Part shown: in pieces, positions 22,350 to 32,395 of the stretch
Layout of the letters: every line of letters begins with the position of its first letter
How positions within the stretch are numbered: the first letter of the stretch is position 1
DNA from: Rotaria socialis
Lineage: Eukaryota; Rotifera; Eurotatoria; Philodinida; Philodinidae
Direction of reading: 5' to 3'
Assembly: GCA_905331475.1 (NCBI GenBank)
Contig: CAJNYU010000034.1
Location: forward strand, 196,154-260,153
Length of the DNA: 64,000 nucleotides
Made by a program: the position numbers and the translations under genes
The notes under the pieces: generated by a model
Told to the model about the DNA's origin: nothing
What the model saw: only the letters and a program-made list of their open reading frames with translations
The model's database searches: none

Positions 22350-25001
22350 ATGCTTTCTCTATTGTTCATTATCATTCCATTACTAAGTTCAAATCAAGTA
22401 TTTTCTTCGCCCGTTCTCCTGTGGAGCAATTCGTAGGTCTTTTTTTATTTGTTTACATTTTAATCTATATTTGTTTTTAAATTTCAAACAGAAATCTTCC
22501 TCGAACAGATTTACCTCTTTCAAAATTGTCGTCCATTTATGTTATGTCAAATTATGTTTGCAAAATTGACACTCAAAATGTTCAAGTTCGCTTATTTGCT
22601 GTTAATGGAGTAAGTCACAAAAAAAACAAGATAAGAAAAGAGAAAAAGATAAAATGTTTATTTTCCAGCTGACTAATGAAGATATTCAACGAGTGTTAAA
22701 AGACGAACATCAACTTCTACTTGATGCCAATGTATAATAAACAGCTTGCATATAATATTTACATAGAATTTGTTTTGCTTTCAGAATGAAAAAAGTCAAT
22801 ATCGTTATTTTCCTAATGTTGCTGATGACATATACACAGCATTTTCATTGATTCCTGGATCAAATAATATGCAATGTTCACATATTCGTTTTGAAATCAC
22901 ATCATCGAATAAATATAATAAATTAGAAGATGGTTTGTCTAGATTCTAACAGAGAGAGAGAGAGAGAGAGATTATTTTCTTTTCAATCTTGTTTAGCATT
23001 GAATGAAATGCAGTCAACAGTCGTTACTATTGGCACCAATGCAGAAACGGTTATCGTCATGGCATTAGTTGGTGACTCAGTTGTTGATCAAAGTGTGGTA
23101 AGAATGATTATGATATAAAAACAAATCTCTAAAAGTATCTTAAATCAGTTAGAACATAAAATGCCTGTTTTATTTTTCTTAAGTAGAAACATAAATTTTT
23201 ATTTGAAAAGTAATCATCTTCATTATTTTGTTTTTGAAATGATGCATCTGTGAATATGTACCTTCCATAGAAAACTTGAAATTGTGTTTTGAAACTGTTA
23301 GTTATTCTCATCTATACGAGATTACTGCTTAAATTTCAGAAAGTTTGGCGTGATACAATTTGGTATCAAGATTCGTTGTCACATCCGACGGAGAATCTTT
23401 CATTGTTTAGTATTCGAGATTTTAAGTTAGAGCTAACTGCTCTCAATCTGTTCTGTAGATTTCTAAGCGCATAAACTCACATGAAAAAAAAATCGAAATT
23501 CCATATGTGGGCTAATCGTTTTATCGAAATATTTACGATGAGCAAGATGTGCCTGAAATAAATGATTCAGTATACAATTTTGTCTATGATTAGAATTGTC
23601 CATCCGATTGTCAACTAAAAATGATTATTCTATTTTTGTCTTGTCAGCCCTTTTTGTTTTTTTTCTATTGAATATCTCGATGTGTGAATAGTTGCTTCTG
23701 ATCCTTGATTACTTTATCACTGTTCATTTGTAGTATACACATAATTGTAGATCAAACATTTTGTTTTTTGGGTAAAAATTTGAATAAAATAACAGTCACG
23801 CTTCGTAAGTAAGTTATGCACACGATTTGTCTCCGAGTTTCTTAGTTTTAAAGAAACCTTTTGATAAATATCAAATGAAGTTGAGTTGTTTCTACCAGTC
23901 AAATGCATTTCTTCATTAAATAAAGAATCATGTGTGCTCGTAAAATCTATGATGAAATCTTATCTCTTTCTTTTTTGTAAACTTGAGAGAACCTTCAAGT
24001 ACGATAAATAGCCTTTTCTTCTCAATATCTTCCTGTTTTCAATAATAACATGTTTAAGTCTATCGCCTACTGAAAGTCACTCGATTTTTTCCGATGTAAT
24101 CAAATTTCAACAAAACCGTAATGACTCTTTCAATTTTGTTCTGTTTAGGTTCGTCGACGTCGAGCTATTGAAGTTACTGAGAATGATGTTCTGGTATCTG
24201 AAGATCAAAGTTGTATGTTTTATGCTGACAAATTATATTGGGGAGATGTTAGCGGGCAACAATATTCCACTGGAAACTTTACACTTGATTTACATAATAG
24301 TTCATGTACACCAAGTCAAATAGTGACTCCAAGTGGAAATATTACTTCAGTTGTGTATGTCTTTTTTCTTGAAAGAGAACACTTGAAAATATTTATCTTG
24401 CCGTTGTTTTCAGTCTTAATTTATACTGGAATAATGGAACTAGCGATATCGTATCAATGACGTATGTTACTAGTAAAATGTTTTTATGTGTGCAGAAGCA
24501 AAATTCTTATGTTTAGTTTAATGGCAAATATAACTGGTCGTTATTGGTATTTAGAAAAAGCAATAGTCAACGGTTCTGAATATCGTTATTTTGCTTATGG
24601 TATGCATAGTCTAATGGATACGCCACCAACGTATTCATACGTGTGTAAAACAGCAGTATTTGTCAAATATAATTCTTCGGTGAAATATGGTACATATGAT
24701 TTTAAAGATAAATTCTTCTTAACCAATTTACAAGTAAAATAAACATTAGAATAAATATTGAATACGAACTTTTGTTTCATTTATTTTAAAGTTTCAACCA
24801 TTCTTTGGAAATGGTTCATATTTTGGTCCACCAAATTATTGTACATCATTTTTTACCAGTGGCATATGGATGGGTATAACATCAAGTTTACTTTGTTTAG
24901 GTATTTTACTATTTGGTGTTTACCGTATGATGAGTATTAAATCGAATGATCGGTTTGATGATCCAAAAGGAAAGCCCTTAATTATCAAAGCACAAGAATA
25001 A
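22350..25001 (+). CDS. ATP6AP1: V-type ATPase accessory subunit S1 (ATP6AP1/Ac45)
   Basis: Predicted 397 residues from nine exons: 22350-22432, 22492-22609, 22669-22731, 22785-22932, 22997-23097, 24149-24354, 24414-24461, 24517-24733 and 24792-25001. The N-terminus is a hydrophobic signal peptide (about 1-19). A luminal region carries several N-glycosylation sequons (for example NGT, NIT, NGS and NSS). A furin-type tetra-arginine site at residues 173-176 matches the known proteolytic maturation of Ac45. The C-terminal luminal domain is followed by one transmembrane helix (about 352-375) and the cytoplasmic tail SNDRFDDPKG, the strongest family marker. The protein helps assemble and target the proton pump in endosomal and secretory membranes. 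It is shorter than human ATP6AP1 (470 residues), mostly in the N-terminal prodomain. Intron 5 is about 1.05 kb and contains a possible alternative exon (23340-23474). A (GA)n run lies in intron 4. Confidence 0.9.
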
Positions 25002-27414
25002 ATTATTTCATTTCTTTTTCTGTTCGAATTATTTGTGCAATAGAGATTTTATTGATATTTATTCGATTATTTAATTAATCTTTTATATTTTCTTTTCCGT
25101 TGTATTGTGATGATAAGTATTTAAACAAAATTGGTGTTTTCTTTTCTGTCATTTTCCTTGCAATATTAAATCTACGTTGCGTCTATCGTAAGTTTTACAT
25201 TGGCTATTTATTTTTTTCTAAAAGAAAAATCAATGCAGATCAAAGGCCTCAATGGATCAGACCGAGAAAAACTAGTCCATGGGCCATTAACCTTGATCCG
25301 GCCCGGTTTATTTCTTTCTCTTAAAAAGTTGACCTACCCATGGGCCACTCATGTAATTACAAAGATTTTTCATACATATTGACTTTTTATGCCAAAAAAT
25401 TTCATTTCATCATTTTAATTCCTATCAGCTGCATAATATTATTAATTGATGGTTCACTTTTCAAAAGAAATTTGATTTTTTCCGTTGAATATTGTTTGAT
25501 GTTTGATGAGGAAGCAAAACTATCAGTACTAGCAAGAATTGATCGTTGGGATGCTTGATTAGGAAACCAAATTGTTGATATTAAATTTCTTGTTGAAGAT
25601 ACTGCAAATGATTTTGTTGAGCAAGAATGGGCGATTCCAAATCAGAACTTGAACTCGAAAATCTGAACATCTAGACGTGCCTGTTTGACTCGAATCGATA
25701 ATTCAAAGAGTTTGTTTAATTTATATGAAAAATTGCAATTTTTAATATTAATTTCTCATTGAAATACAATCTTCTTGTTCATTAAATGCATTCCACAAGA
25801 AGAGCTTCTTCGACCTCTTTGCTCATATGTCGACTTAAACTAAAACTTGTCACAAATTAGCTTTTCTAAAACAAGAATTTTTTTTATCACAAACGAAATC
25901 TGTGTGAAAAAAGCAATTTATTGTGTGAAAATATTATTCGACAAAAAAATATAATATTTTAATCGAAAAAATATTTCTGTCTGAAAAACCGTAGTCAACT
26001 CCGCCTCTAGAAAATCCCAGGAAGTCTCATCAAACTGTCAGACAATTCATAAGAACCAAAAAGTCACCAAAAACGGTCAATACACCTTTTCCACAAATAT
26101 TCATTTTTTCGCTGAATTGGACTCAGTAGATAACCATTTTCTTCAAAAAGTCTGTTTTTTTTCTGTTAGTAGAATTAACCGCCTAAGACGTTCAATAAGC
26201 CTTGCCTCGTTGGATGACTCTCAAGCATCAAATGATATCTCACATTAAAACGATGAGTTATTGCTGGGAAAGCTTATGTAAAAGAGCTGATTTCTTGTCA
26301 AGAGAAATAACTCTTCTTGAGTGTTTCTTTCTACGTTGTCTTATAGGCATATGATACGATACAAAGACAACTGTTAAATATGATAGAGACAAAAAAAATT
26401 GCACGATGTCTCGTTGATTAACCGTTTTTTTTCTTGATGTTACTGTATCCATCATGCTGTACTTTTATCTGTTCTTTAGCTTTCAAATTCCGATCACTTT
26501 TTAGCTATCAAGCAATTAACAGTATTAATTAAAAGAAATTTTTATTGATACTGTTCTATATAACTTGAGATTGAGATACACGACACCCGTGAATTGATCG
26601 TTTCTTTTCATTCTTTATCTTTTGTCTCTTTCCCTTTCTCTAAATGCACTATTTGAATATCTTTTTAAACTCAGGGATATGTTGCGATTTATTCACCTTT
26701 AGAATCAGTATAATTTCAGTAACAATCTTCGACGAATTTTATGCTGGTAATTATTAGAAAAATTGATAGATGACGTACTATGCTTATCAGCTACGACTGA
26801 TGTAGATGATAGCATTTAAAACTTCTTTTCACTTAAATATCGGCAGATTCGAGTCAATGCATCATGAAATTGGGTTTGCACAATCACTGGAATCATTTGT
26901 ACGCACCACAGCAGCTATTTTGGTCTAGTGTCCAGGTTTGAATATTCATCATAAAGATGACGCTAGTTATGACACCCACACCCTCGACACCGCAAAAAAA
27001 TGACCAAGACAGAAATATGATATAGTGACATTTTGAACTATGTCTGATTTTTCTGTGCAACTAGTTTTTATTCGGTCCAGCTTAAATAATTAACTGTACA
27101 AGTGTATCACTAGATTCATTGTAAAAATAACGAAACGAACCATTCATATCAGTCAGTCGATCAAATAGTCTAGTCTATAGTAAATCACATATACCTTCTT
27201 CTTTTTATATTTTCTGCTTTTGCTGTCTCTCTCTCTCTCATGTGTGTGTGTCGCACGCGATATAAATAGAAAAATAAAAATAATAAGAAAAGACGAATTG
27301 GTTATAGAGAAATAAATTTTCTATTTTAGAATTTGATCGAAGTTACAGCGAGAATCTCTGTAATAGTATTATATTGGTATAAAAGAGTTTTTTGATTTTA
27401 TTGAACGACTACAA
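25002..27414. other. Gene-free stretch between ATP6AP1 and the 27.4-kb gene
   Basis: No gene is supported. A short GC-richer patch at 25240-25350 contains two copies of CCATGGGCCA (25277-25286 and 25338-25347), perhaps a worn transposon fragment. Mixed (TC)n/(TG)n repeats at about 27225-27250 lie just upstream of a TATA-like sequence. Confidence 0.45.
27261..27268 (+). promoter_or_regulatory. Candidate TATA box
   Basis: TATAAATA lies about 150 bp upstream of the start codon at 27415 and immediately after a GC-richer segment and simple repeats. It is only a sequence match in AT-rich DNA. Confidence 0.25.
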
Positions 27415-28513
27415 ATGATAACCGAAGAGAGTGAAAATTTAAAAATTGAATCAAGGTAAAAAAAACTTTAATATTAATTTTTTTCCTCAAAACCTTAATA
27501 TTTTATTTGTGCTTTAGTGAAAATTTTCCTGAATTATTAGAATCAAATGCAAAACGATTACATCAAGACATATTATGTCATGAAAATGATTTGATAGCGA
27601 AAGAAACTTCTGAAGAACTTTGCCAATGTTTTCAAACGATTCAATCCCTTATGAATTATACTTCACCGATTCGAGTCTCTTTTAAAATTAGAATGTTAAA
27701 CTTTTCTATCTCTATTCTGCTTTAGTCTGCATCATCTGACGTTACATTAACTAGTCGTCGAATTATTCGGTCAATCACTTGTATATGTGCTAAGCAAACA
27801 ACAGATTCATCTGTATTTATTCGGAAGAATGATGACCATGAGAGTTCATCAACTGAATTAACACCAGCAACTTCTACTGGTCTTATACGGTTTGTATATT
27901 TTCAAATGTTAACATTCTTTTTTTTTTATTGATTATCTTTGTGTAGAAGTCCTTCGAAACTATCATCGACTGTAACTAATCAAACAATAAGTGTCTTAAT
28001 TGAAGAAAAATCAGTTAGCTCTTCAAATGAATCAATATTTGTTTGGCGATCGAAGACTGAAGAAAACCAACATGTCGAAAGACAACAAATATCGTCAAAT
28101 AAAACTCAATATCGACCATTGTAAGCAGATCATTTTCAAAATTTTTTTGTAACTATTTACTTTTTTGATTTAGTAAATCATACCGATCTCTTGATTTATC
28201 AACAATCCATGAAACAAGTTTAGAATCAGATACAATTGTAAAAAGTCAAACAGGTCATTCAACGAATTCTGATGATAAATTTCAATTGGAATCAATCAGA
28301 AAACGCCAACCATTACAAGAATTTGATATAAACTCTTTTAATGATGATGAACGAAAAATTAAAAATGAAAAAAATTTATTTGAAAATTCAATTGTATTTA
28401 AATTGCCAAGTGATACTGACCAAGAAAATTTACCGATTACACTAAAAAAAAGATCAATAGCATTACCGATATACGAGTCTACCAACAAAAAATACAAAAG
28501 AAAACAAATTTAA
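27415..28513 (+). CDS. Unrecognised Ser/Thr-rich, probably disordered protein
   Basis: Predicted 291 residues from five exons: 27415-27455, 27518-27674, 27726-27889, 27947-28120 and 28174-28513. Every intron is 50-63 bp with compatible phase, which strongly supports a real gene. I do not recognise the family. The N-terminal 70 residues could form helices and include ENFPELLESNAKRLHQDI and ETSEELCQCFQTIQSLMNY. The remainder is rich in Ser, Thr, Asn, Gln and charged residues, with short basic patches (SPSKLSS, IRKRQP) and a Lys-rich C-terminus (NKKYKRKQI) that might act as a nuclear localisation signal. No signal peptide or transmembrane segment is visible. The second donor (GTCTCT) is atypical, so that boundary is the least certain. 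Confidence 0.7.
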
Positions 28514-29844
28514 AGGGGTCCATACCCGGACAACCAATAATTACTAGATTTTTCAATCGATAAATTACTTTATCGGATAGAATTATTTTCATTCTATTCT
28601 GTTATTTAATTTCCTTATTTCTGTTACTGTTAAATATTATATATTTGAAAATGTCAGATATACATTTAGATTAGTTAAATGTTATTAGTCAGCTAAATAT
28701 GTTCGATATTATCTCTATATGTATAGAGAGAGAAAATTTGGCACTTTATATTTGATTTGTGCTATTTTTTAAAAAGAAAATTTTTTTTCTTTACTTTTGT
28801 TATTTTTTTCTTTGTCTTCTCTTCATTTCTCAAGTTCAGTTAACAAGTATGGAGGTTATTTTTGATACGTTAAAATTAAATAAAATAAGTCGAATTTGTT
28901 ACATAGAAAATTATAAATATTGTTGATCTCTGATGATTCTGAAGTTTCAAATATTTTATTAATATTTGAAAATTATCATAGTTAAAATACCAACAAAGAA
29001 ATTTTCAACAGAGACAAAAGCCTTGTCAAGTCAACATTAATCACCAAATTCTCTGATACGAAGATTAGAGTAAACCAGAGACATGCACAGGGCAGGACGA
29101 TCCTGTTGTCCTGTTCTGTAGGACAGGATGCGATTTAGATTTTGTCCTGTCCTGCCGCCCGCTCGCCAGGACCAAGGTAGCTAACAAGACAGGCAAGGAC
29201 AGGAGAAAAACGGATGCCCTGTGCGCGCCTCTGGAGTAAACGTAAAAATGTATGACTAACTGTGAAGTATTTCATCTGTTGAGCAGATTATTCAATAGTA
29301 TACAAACTTTCTTTTCATAATATATTATCAATATCTAATAAATATTGATAAGATTACTGTTCAGAGAAATAATTCTCAATGCAATTGTAATAAATAGCTG
29401 TAGATTTATCAGCTTGAATACTGAATTTATTGATAGCACTCTTAGAGAATGAATTAATTATAACTCGTTCTACTTATCAATTCAAAGATCATCAGAAATT
29501 ATTGAACACATGTATATGATGTTCGCTTAAAAAGGTGGCGCCATCGTTCGTATTTATACATGTATCTTGTTCAAAGATACTATAAAACGTGAATTAATTA
29601 GTAATGATTATAAGAGATATTTTATAGTAACGCATAGTTTGTGTTGGTGTGTTCTCTAAATTGCATGAATTTATCTTGTCCAATTGGTCTCTTTCTTATG
29701 TGGTCTTTGTTGCGGCTAGGCTGACTGACGATCGGTTGCTTTTCACACTTTCGTTTGTTGCTTTTCTTTTCTTTTTTGCTTTTTAATTCGATTTTAGAAT
29801 TAAACAAATAAATACTTAATTTTGTTTAAGAGAGATTGAACAAC
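28514..29844. other. Gene-free stretch carrying a short GC-rich MITE
   Basis: Apart from the element at 29076-29233, this is AT-rich intergenic sequence with no supported gene. An acceptor-like TTGTTTAAG ends near 29830, about 15 nt before the CDK start codon. Confidence 0.5.
29076..29233. mobile_element. Short GC-rich hAT-like MITE with 8-bp target duplication, 158 bp
   Basis: The element starts CAGAGACATGCACAGGGCA and ends with the near reverse complement (TGCCCTGTGCGCGCCTCTG), 16 of 19 matching. It is flanked by the exact 8-bp direct repeat GAGTAAAC at 29068-29075 and 29234-29241. An 8-bp duplication points to the hAT superfamily. The interior repeats AGGACAG/CTGTCCT words several times, as transposase-binding subterminal repeats often do. 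It is far richer in GC than the DNA around it, which suggests recent arrival. Confidence 0.88.
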
Positions 29845-31271
29845 ATGCCTTCTCAGTTTAACATTGATGATTTTGAAAGACTGAGTAAAGTGGGAGAAGG
29901 TATGCTTATGCATTTTATAATTAGAATATTTCCTTAGTTATCGTTCATGTCAGGTACATATGGTATTGTATATAAAGTATGTCATAGACCAACATCACAA
30001 ATATATGCATTAAAAAAGATTCGACTAGAAGGTGAAGATGATGGTGTACCGGCTACAGCTATTCGTGAAATATCAATTTTGAAAGAACTTCGACATCAAA
30101 ATATTGTTCAGTAAGATTAGAAGTTGAAAAATAAAATAAGTAAACTCTCCTTATTATGTTTTTTTTTTCAAGACTTCGTGATGTAATTCTTACGGATGCT
30201 CGTCTTTATTTGATATTCGAATATTTAGCGATGGATTTGAAGAAATATTTAGATTGCCTAGGCGAAAATGAAGACATGGACATTGTATTAATTCAAGTAT
30301 AAAGAGAAAATACATTAAATTACGATAATATGTCTTTTTGTTAATTATTATTCTGTAGAGTTATATGTATCAAATAATCGATGCCTTACTTTTTTGTCAT
30401 TGTCGTCGAATAATTCATCGTGATTTAAAGTAAATATACTTTACTGTTCGAATTTCGAATCACGATTAGTTTTATATTACTATAGGCCACAAAATCTTCT
30501 TGTTGACACTAAGGGTATTATTAAACTTGCTGACTTCGGTTTAGCACGAGCATTCAGTGTGCCATTAAGAATTTATACACATGAAGTAAAATTCAATTGA
30601 AACATATTCTTGATTATGATTTATATCTTATTTATTTTTTATAGGTTGTTACATTGTGGTATCGAGCGCCTGAAGTATTGCTCGGCGCTTCACGTTACTC
30701 GTGTCCAGGTGTGAATAGAAAAAATATGTTTCCATCTCTATTTATAAATTGTTTTTGTTTTCTAAATAGTTGATGTTTGGTCTATTGGTTGTATTTTTGC
30801 TGAGATGTATACAAAACGACCATTATTTCAAGGTGATTCGGAAATTGATCAACTCTTTCGTATTTTCCGGTAAAGTTCTTTTTCCAACAGAAAAATATTA
30901 TGCATGAGCTTTTTCTGTCTAGAACACTTGGTACACCAACAGATGAAACATGGCCAGGTGTTGTATCCTTACCTGAATTTAAATCTTCATTTCCACGATG
31001 GAAACAAACTAGTGATTTATCATCATTACTTAATGACCGTATGCGTGATGATGCCCTTGATTTACTTCTTGTATGTTAAAAATTTATTTTTTGACCGTTG
31101 TTTTATTATAATTTTAATTTATTCTTACAGAAAATGCTCGTTTATGATCCGGTACGACGCATATCGGCCAAACAATGTCTCAATCATGCCTATTTCAAAC
31201 AATTTGATCCACAAAATTTTCCTGTACCAGCTCCTGTTATTGTGCCTGTTGTCAAAGAAGGAGCCAAGTGA
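29845..31271 (+). CDS. CDK1/CDK2-type cyclin-dependent kinase (PATAIRE variant)
   Basis: Predicted 319 residues from nine exons: 29845-29899, 29954-30110, 30173-30296, 30359-30429, 30486-30585, 30645-30708, 30770-30869, 30923-31070 and 31131-31271. The GEGTYG loop (17-22) carries the Thr20/Tyr21 pair normally phosphorylated by Wee1/Myt1. Lys39, HRDLKPQN (132-139), DFG (152-154) and Thr167 in [14 protein letters not shown] are intact. The cyclin-binding helix reads PATAIRE (51-57) instead of [25 protein letters not shown] is standard for CDK1/2/3. MDLKKYLD favours CDK1, whereas GCIFAEM and [14 protein letters not shown] favour CDK2, so I do not assign one symbol. The C-terminal tail [20 protein letters not shown] is longer than in either. 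It should phosphorylate Ser/Thr-Pro sites with a cyclin partner to drive the cell cycle. Confidence 0.93.
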
Positions 31272-31762
31272 TATTAAATTTGCGTGTCTTTGTGTGTGTA
31301 TGTATGTGCTGAGTGTTACGTCAGATATATATATATATATATATTTTTTTCTTTTCCTAATTGATATATGTTCATATATTTCTCTTAAAATCTTCCCTTG
31401 TCTTTTCTATATCTATCATATATTGAAAAATCGTACATTTACTTGTTCACTTATCTGTTCATTTTTTTTCTTTCTTCCACCATCGATTACACAAACTTTT
31501 TTTTAATAATACGATGCGTGGGCTTAACTATTCGTTCTCTTCTCTCTTCTTCTTTTTGTCACGCGTACGTATAACGTGAAAAAATAATTAATCTGTACAA
31601 AGAATGATAACATGAAAGACTTTCACAGAAGAAATACATACGCATATATTATGATTATTTTAATTATTTGTTTTCTTTTACCATACTTGCAAAAAAGACA
31701 TGATGATTGAAGAGTGATTCTTTTTATTTTAAATTTATAGAGAACAGGTGTTTTTGTGAACT
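31272..31762. other. Convergent 3' region between CDK and secreted-protein genes
   Basis: Holds both 3' untranslated regions, a (TA)n run near 31326-31344 and pyrimidine-rich DNA. No gene is supported. Confidence 0.5.
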
Positions 31763-32395
31763 TTAGTAGCCTCGGAGATAATCAAGAACGCAATTTTGAC
31801 GACATTCAATAGAAAATCCAGGATAGGCACCAGATGTTCGATATTGATCTTGTCGAAGAATTGATAGTCTTGTAAAACTTTGCTTTATACAGCTAGCTGC
31901 AGATAATGTTTTATTTATAGCACATGCGTGGTAAATTTTCACTAATGCTATTTTATTACATTGTCGCTTTGTGATACTACTTGCAAATCCCTAGTAGAAA
32001 TAAAAAAATAAACAGTATTTATTTTCAATAATCATTGATTAATTCTAAATCAAAAACTTACACATGCATAACATAATCTATGTCGTTCACATATTGATCG
32101 AAATAGCCCTTGAAATGTAATATTGTTTGTTGGGAAAATGCAACCAAGCTCTTTTACAGCTTGTACTGGAATACAACGAGCAGGGCTTGATAAAAAAGAG
32201 AGCAAATCTAGTTTTTTATCTATTATCGAATTCTTTTCCCCATCATCTATAAGCAATACATCTTTATAACTATATGAAATATCCTTTTATGAATTTACCT
32301 CTATTTTGTAAAATTCCATCATTCATATTATAACAGTTGATAATGAAAATATTGATAAAACATAGGTTAAATATGAAAAGAAATGTTTCAGTCAT
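31763..32395 (-). CDS. Small secreted cysteine-rich protein
   Basis: Predicted 169 residues from three exons in transcription order: 32395-32299, 32246-32062 and 31990-31763. The first 20 residues are strongly hydrophobic (TFLFIFNLCFINIFIINC) and look like a signal peptide. The mature part is rich in cysteine. It includes a C-x2-H-x2-C-Y-x-C-G stretch around residues 85-95, further Cys at 105 and 117, and a C-terminal C-x3-C pair. That spacing faintly recalls the active-site region of secreted phospholipase A2-like folds, but the Asp that normally follows the His is Arg here and no calcium loop is evident. I therefore make no functional claim beyond a secreted, disulfide-stabilised protein. 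Exon phases are consistent and both introns are about 52-71 bp, which supports the model. Confidence 0.7.

Noticed and set aside
25240..25350. GC-richer patch with two CCATGGGCCA copies
   Set aside because: The copies are in direct orientation, and no inverted ends or target duplication could be found. Noted only as a possible worn repeat.
30904..31506. 200-codon open frame overlapping the CDK gene
   Set aside because: It reads through CDK exons 8 and 9 and the intron in another frame and then runs into low-complexity 3' flank. The spliced CDK frame explains the region fully.
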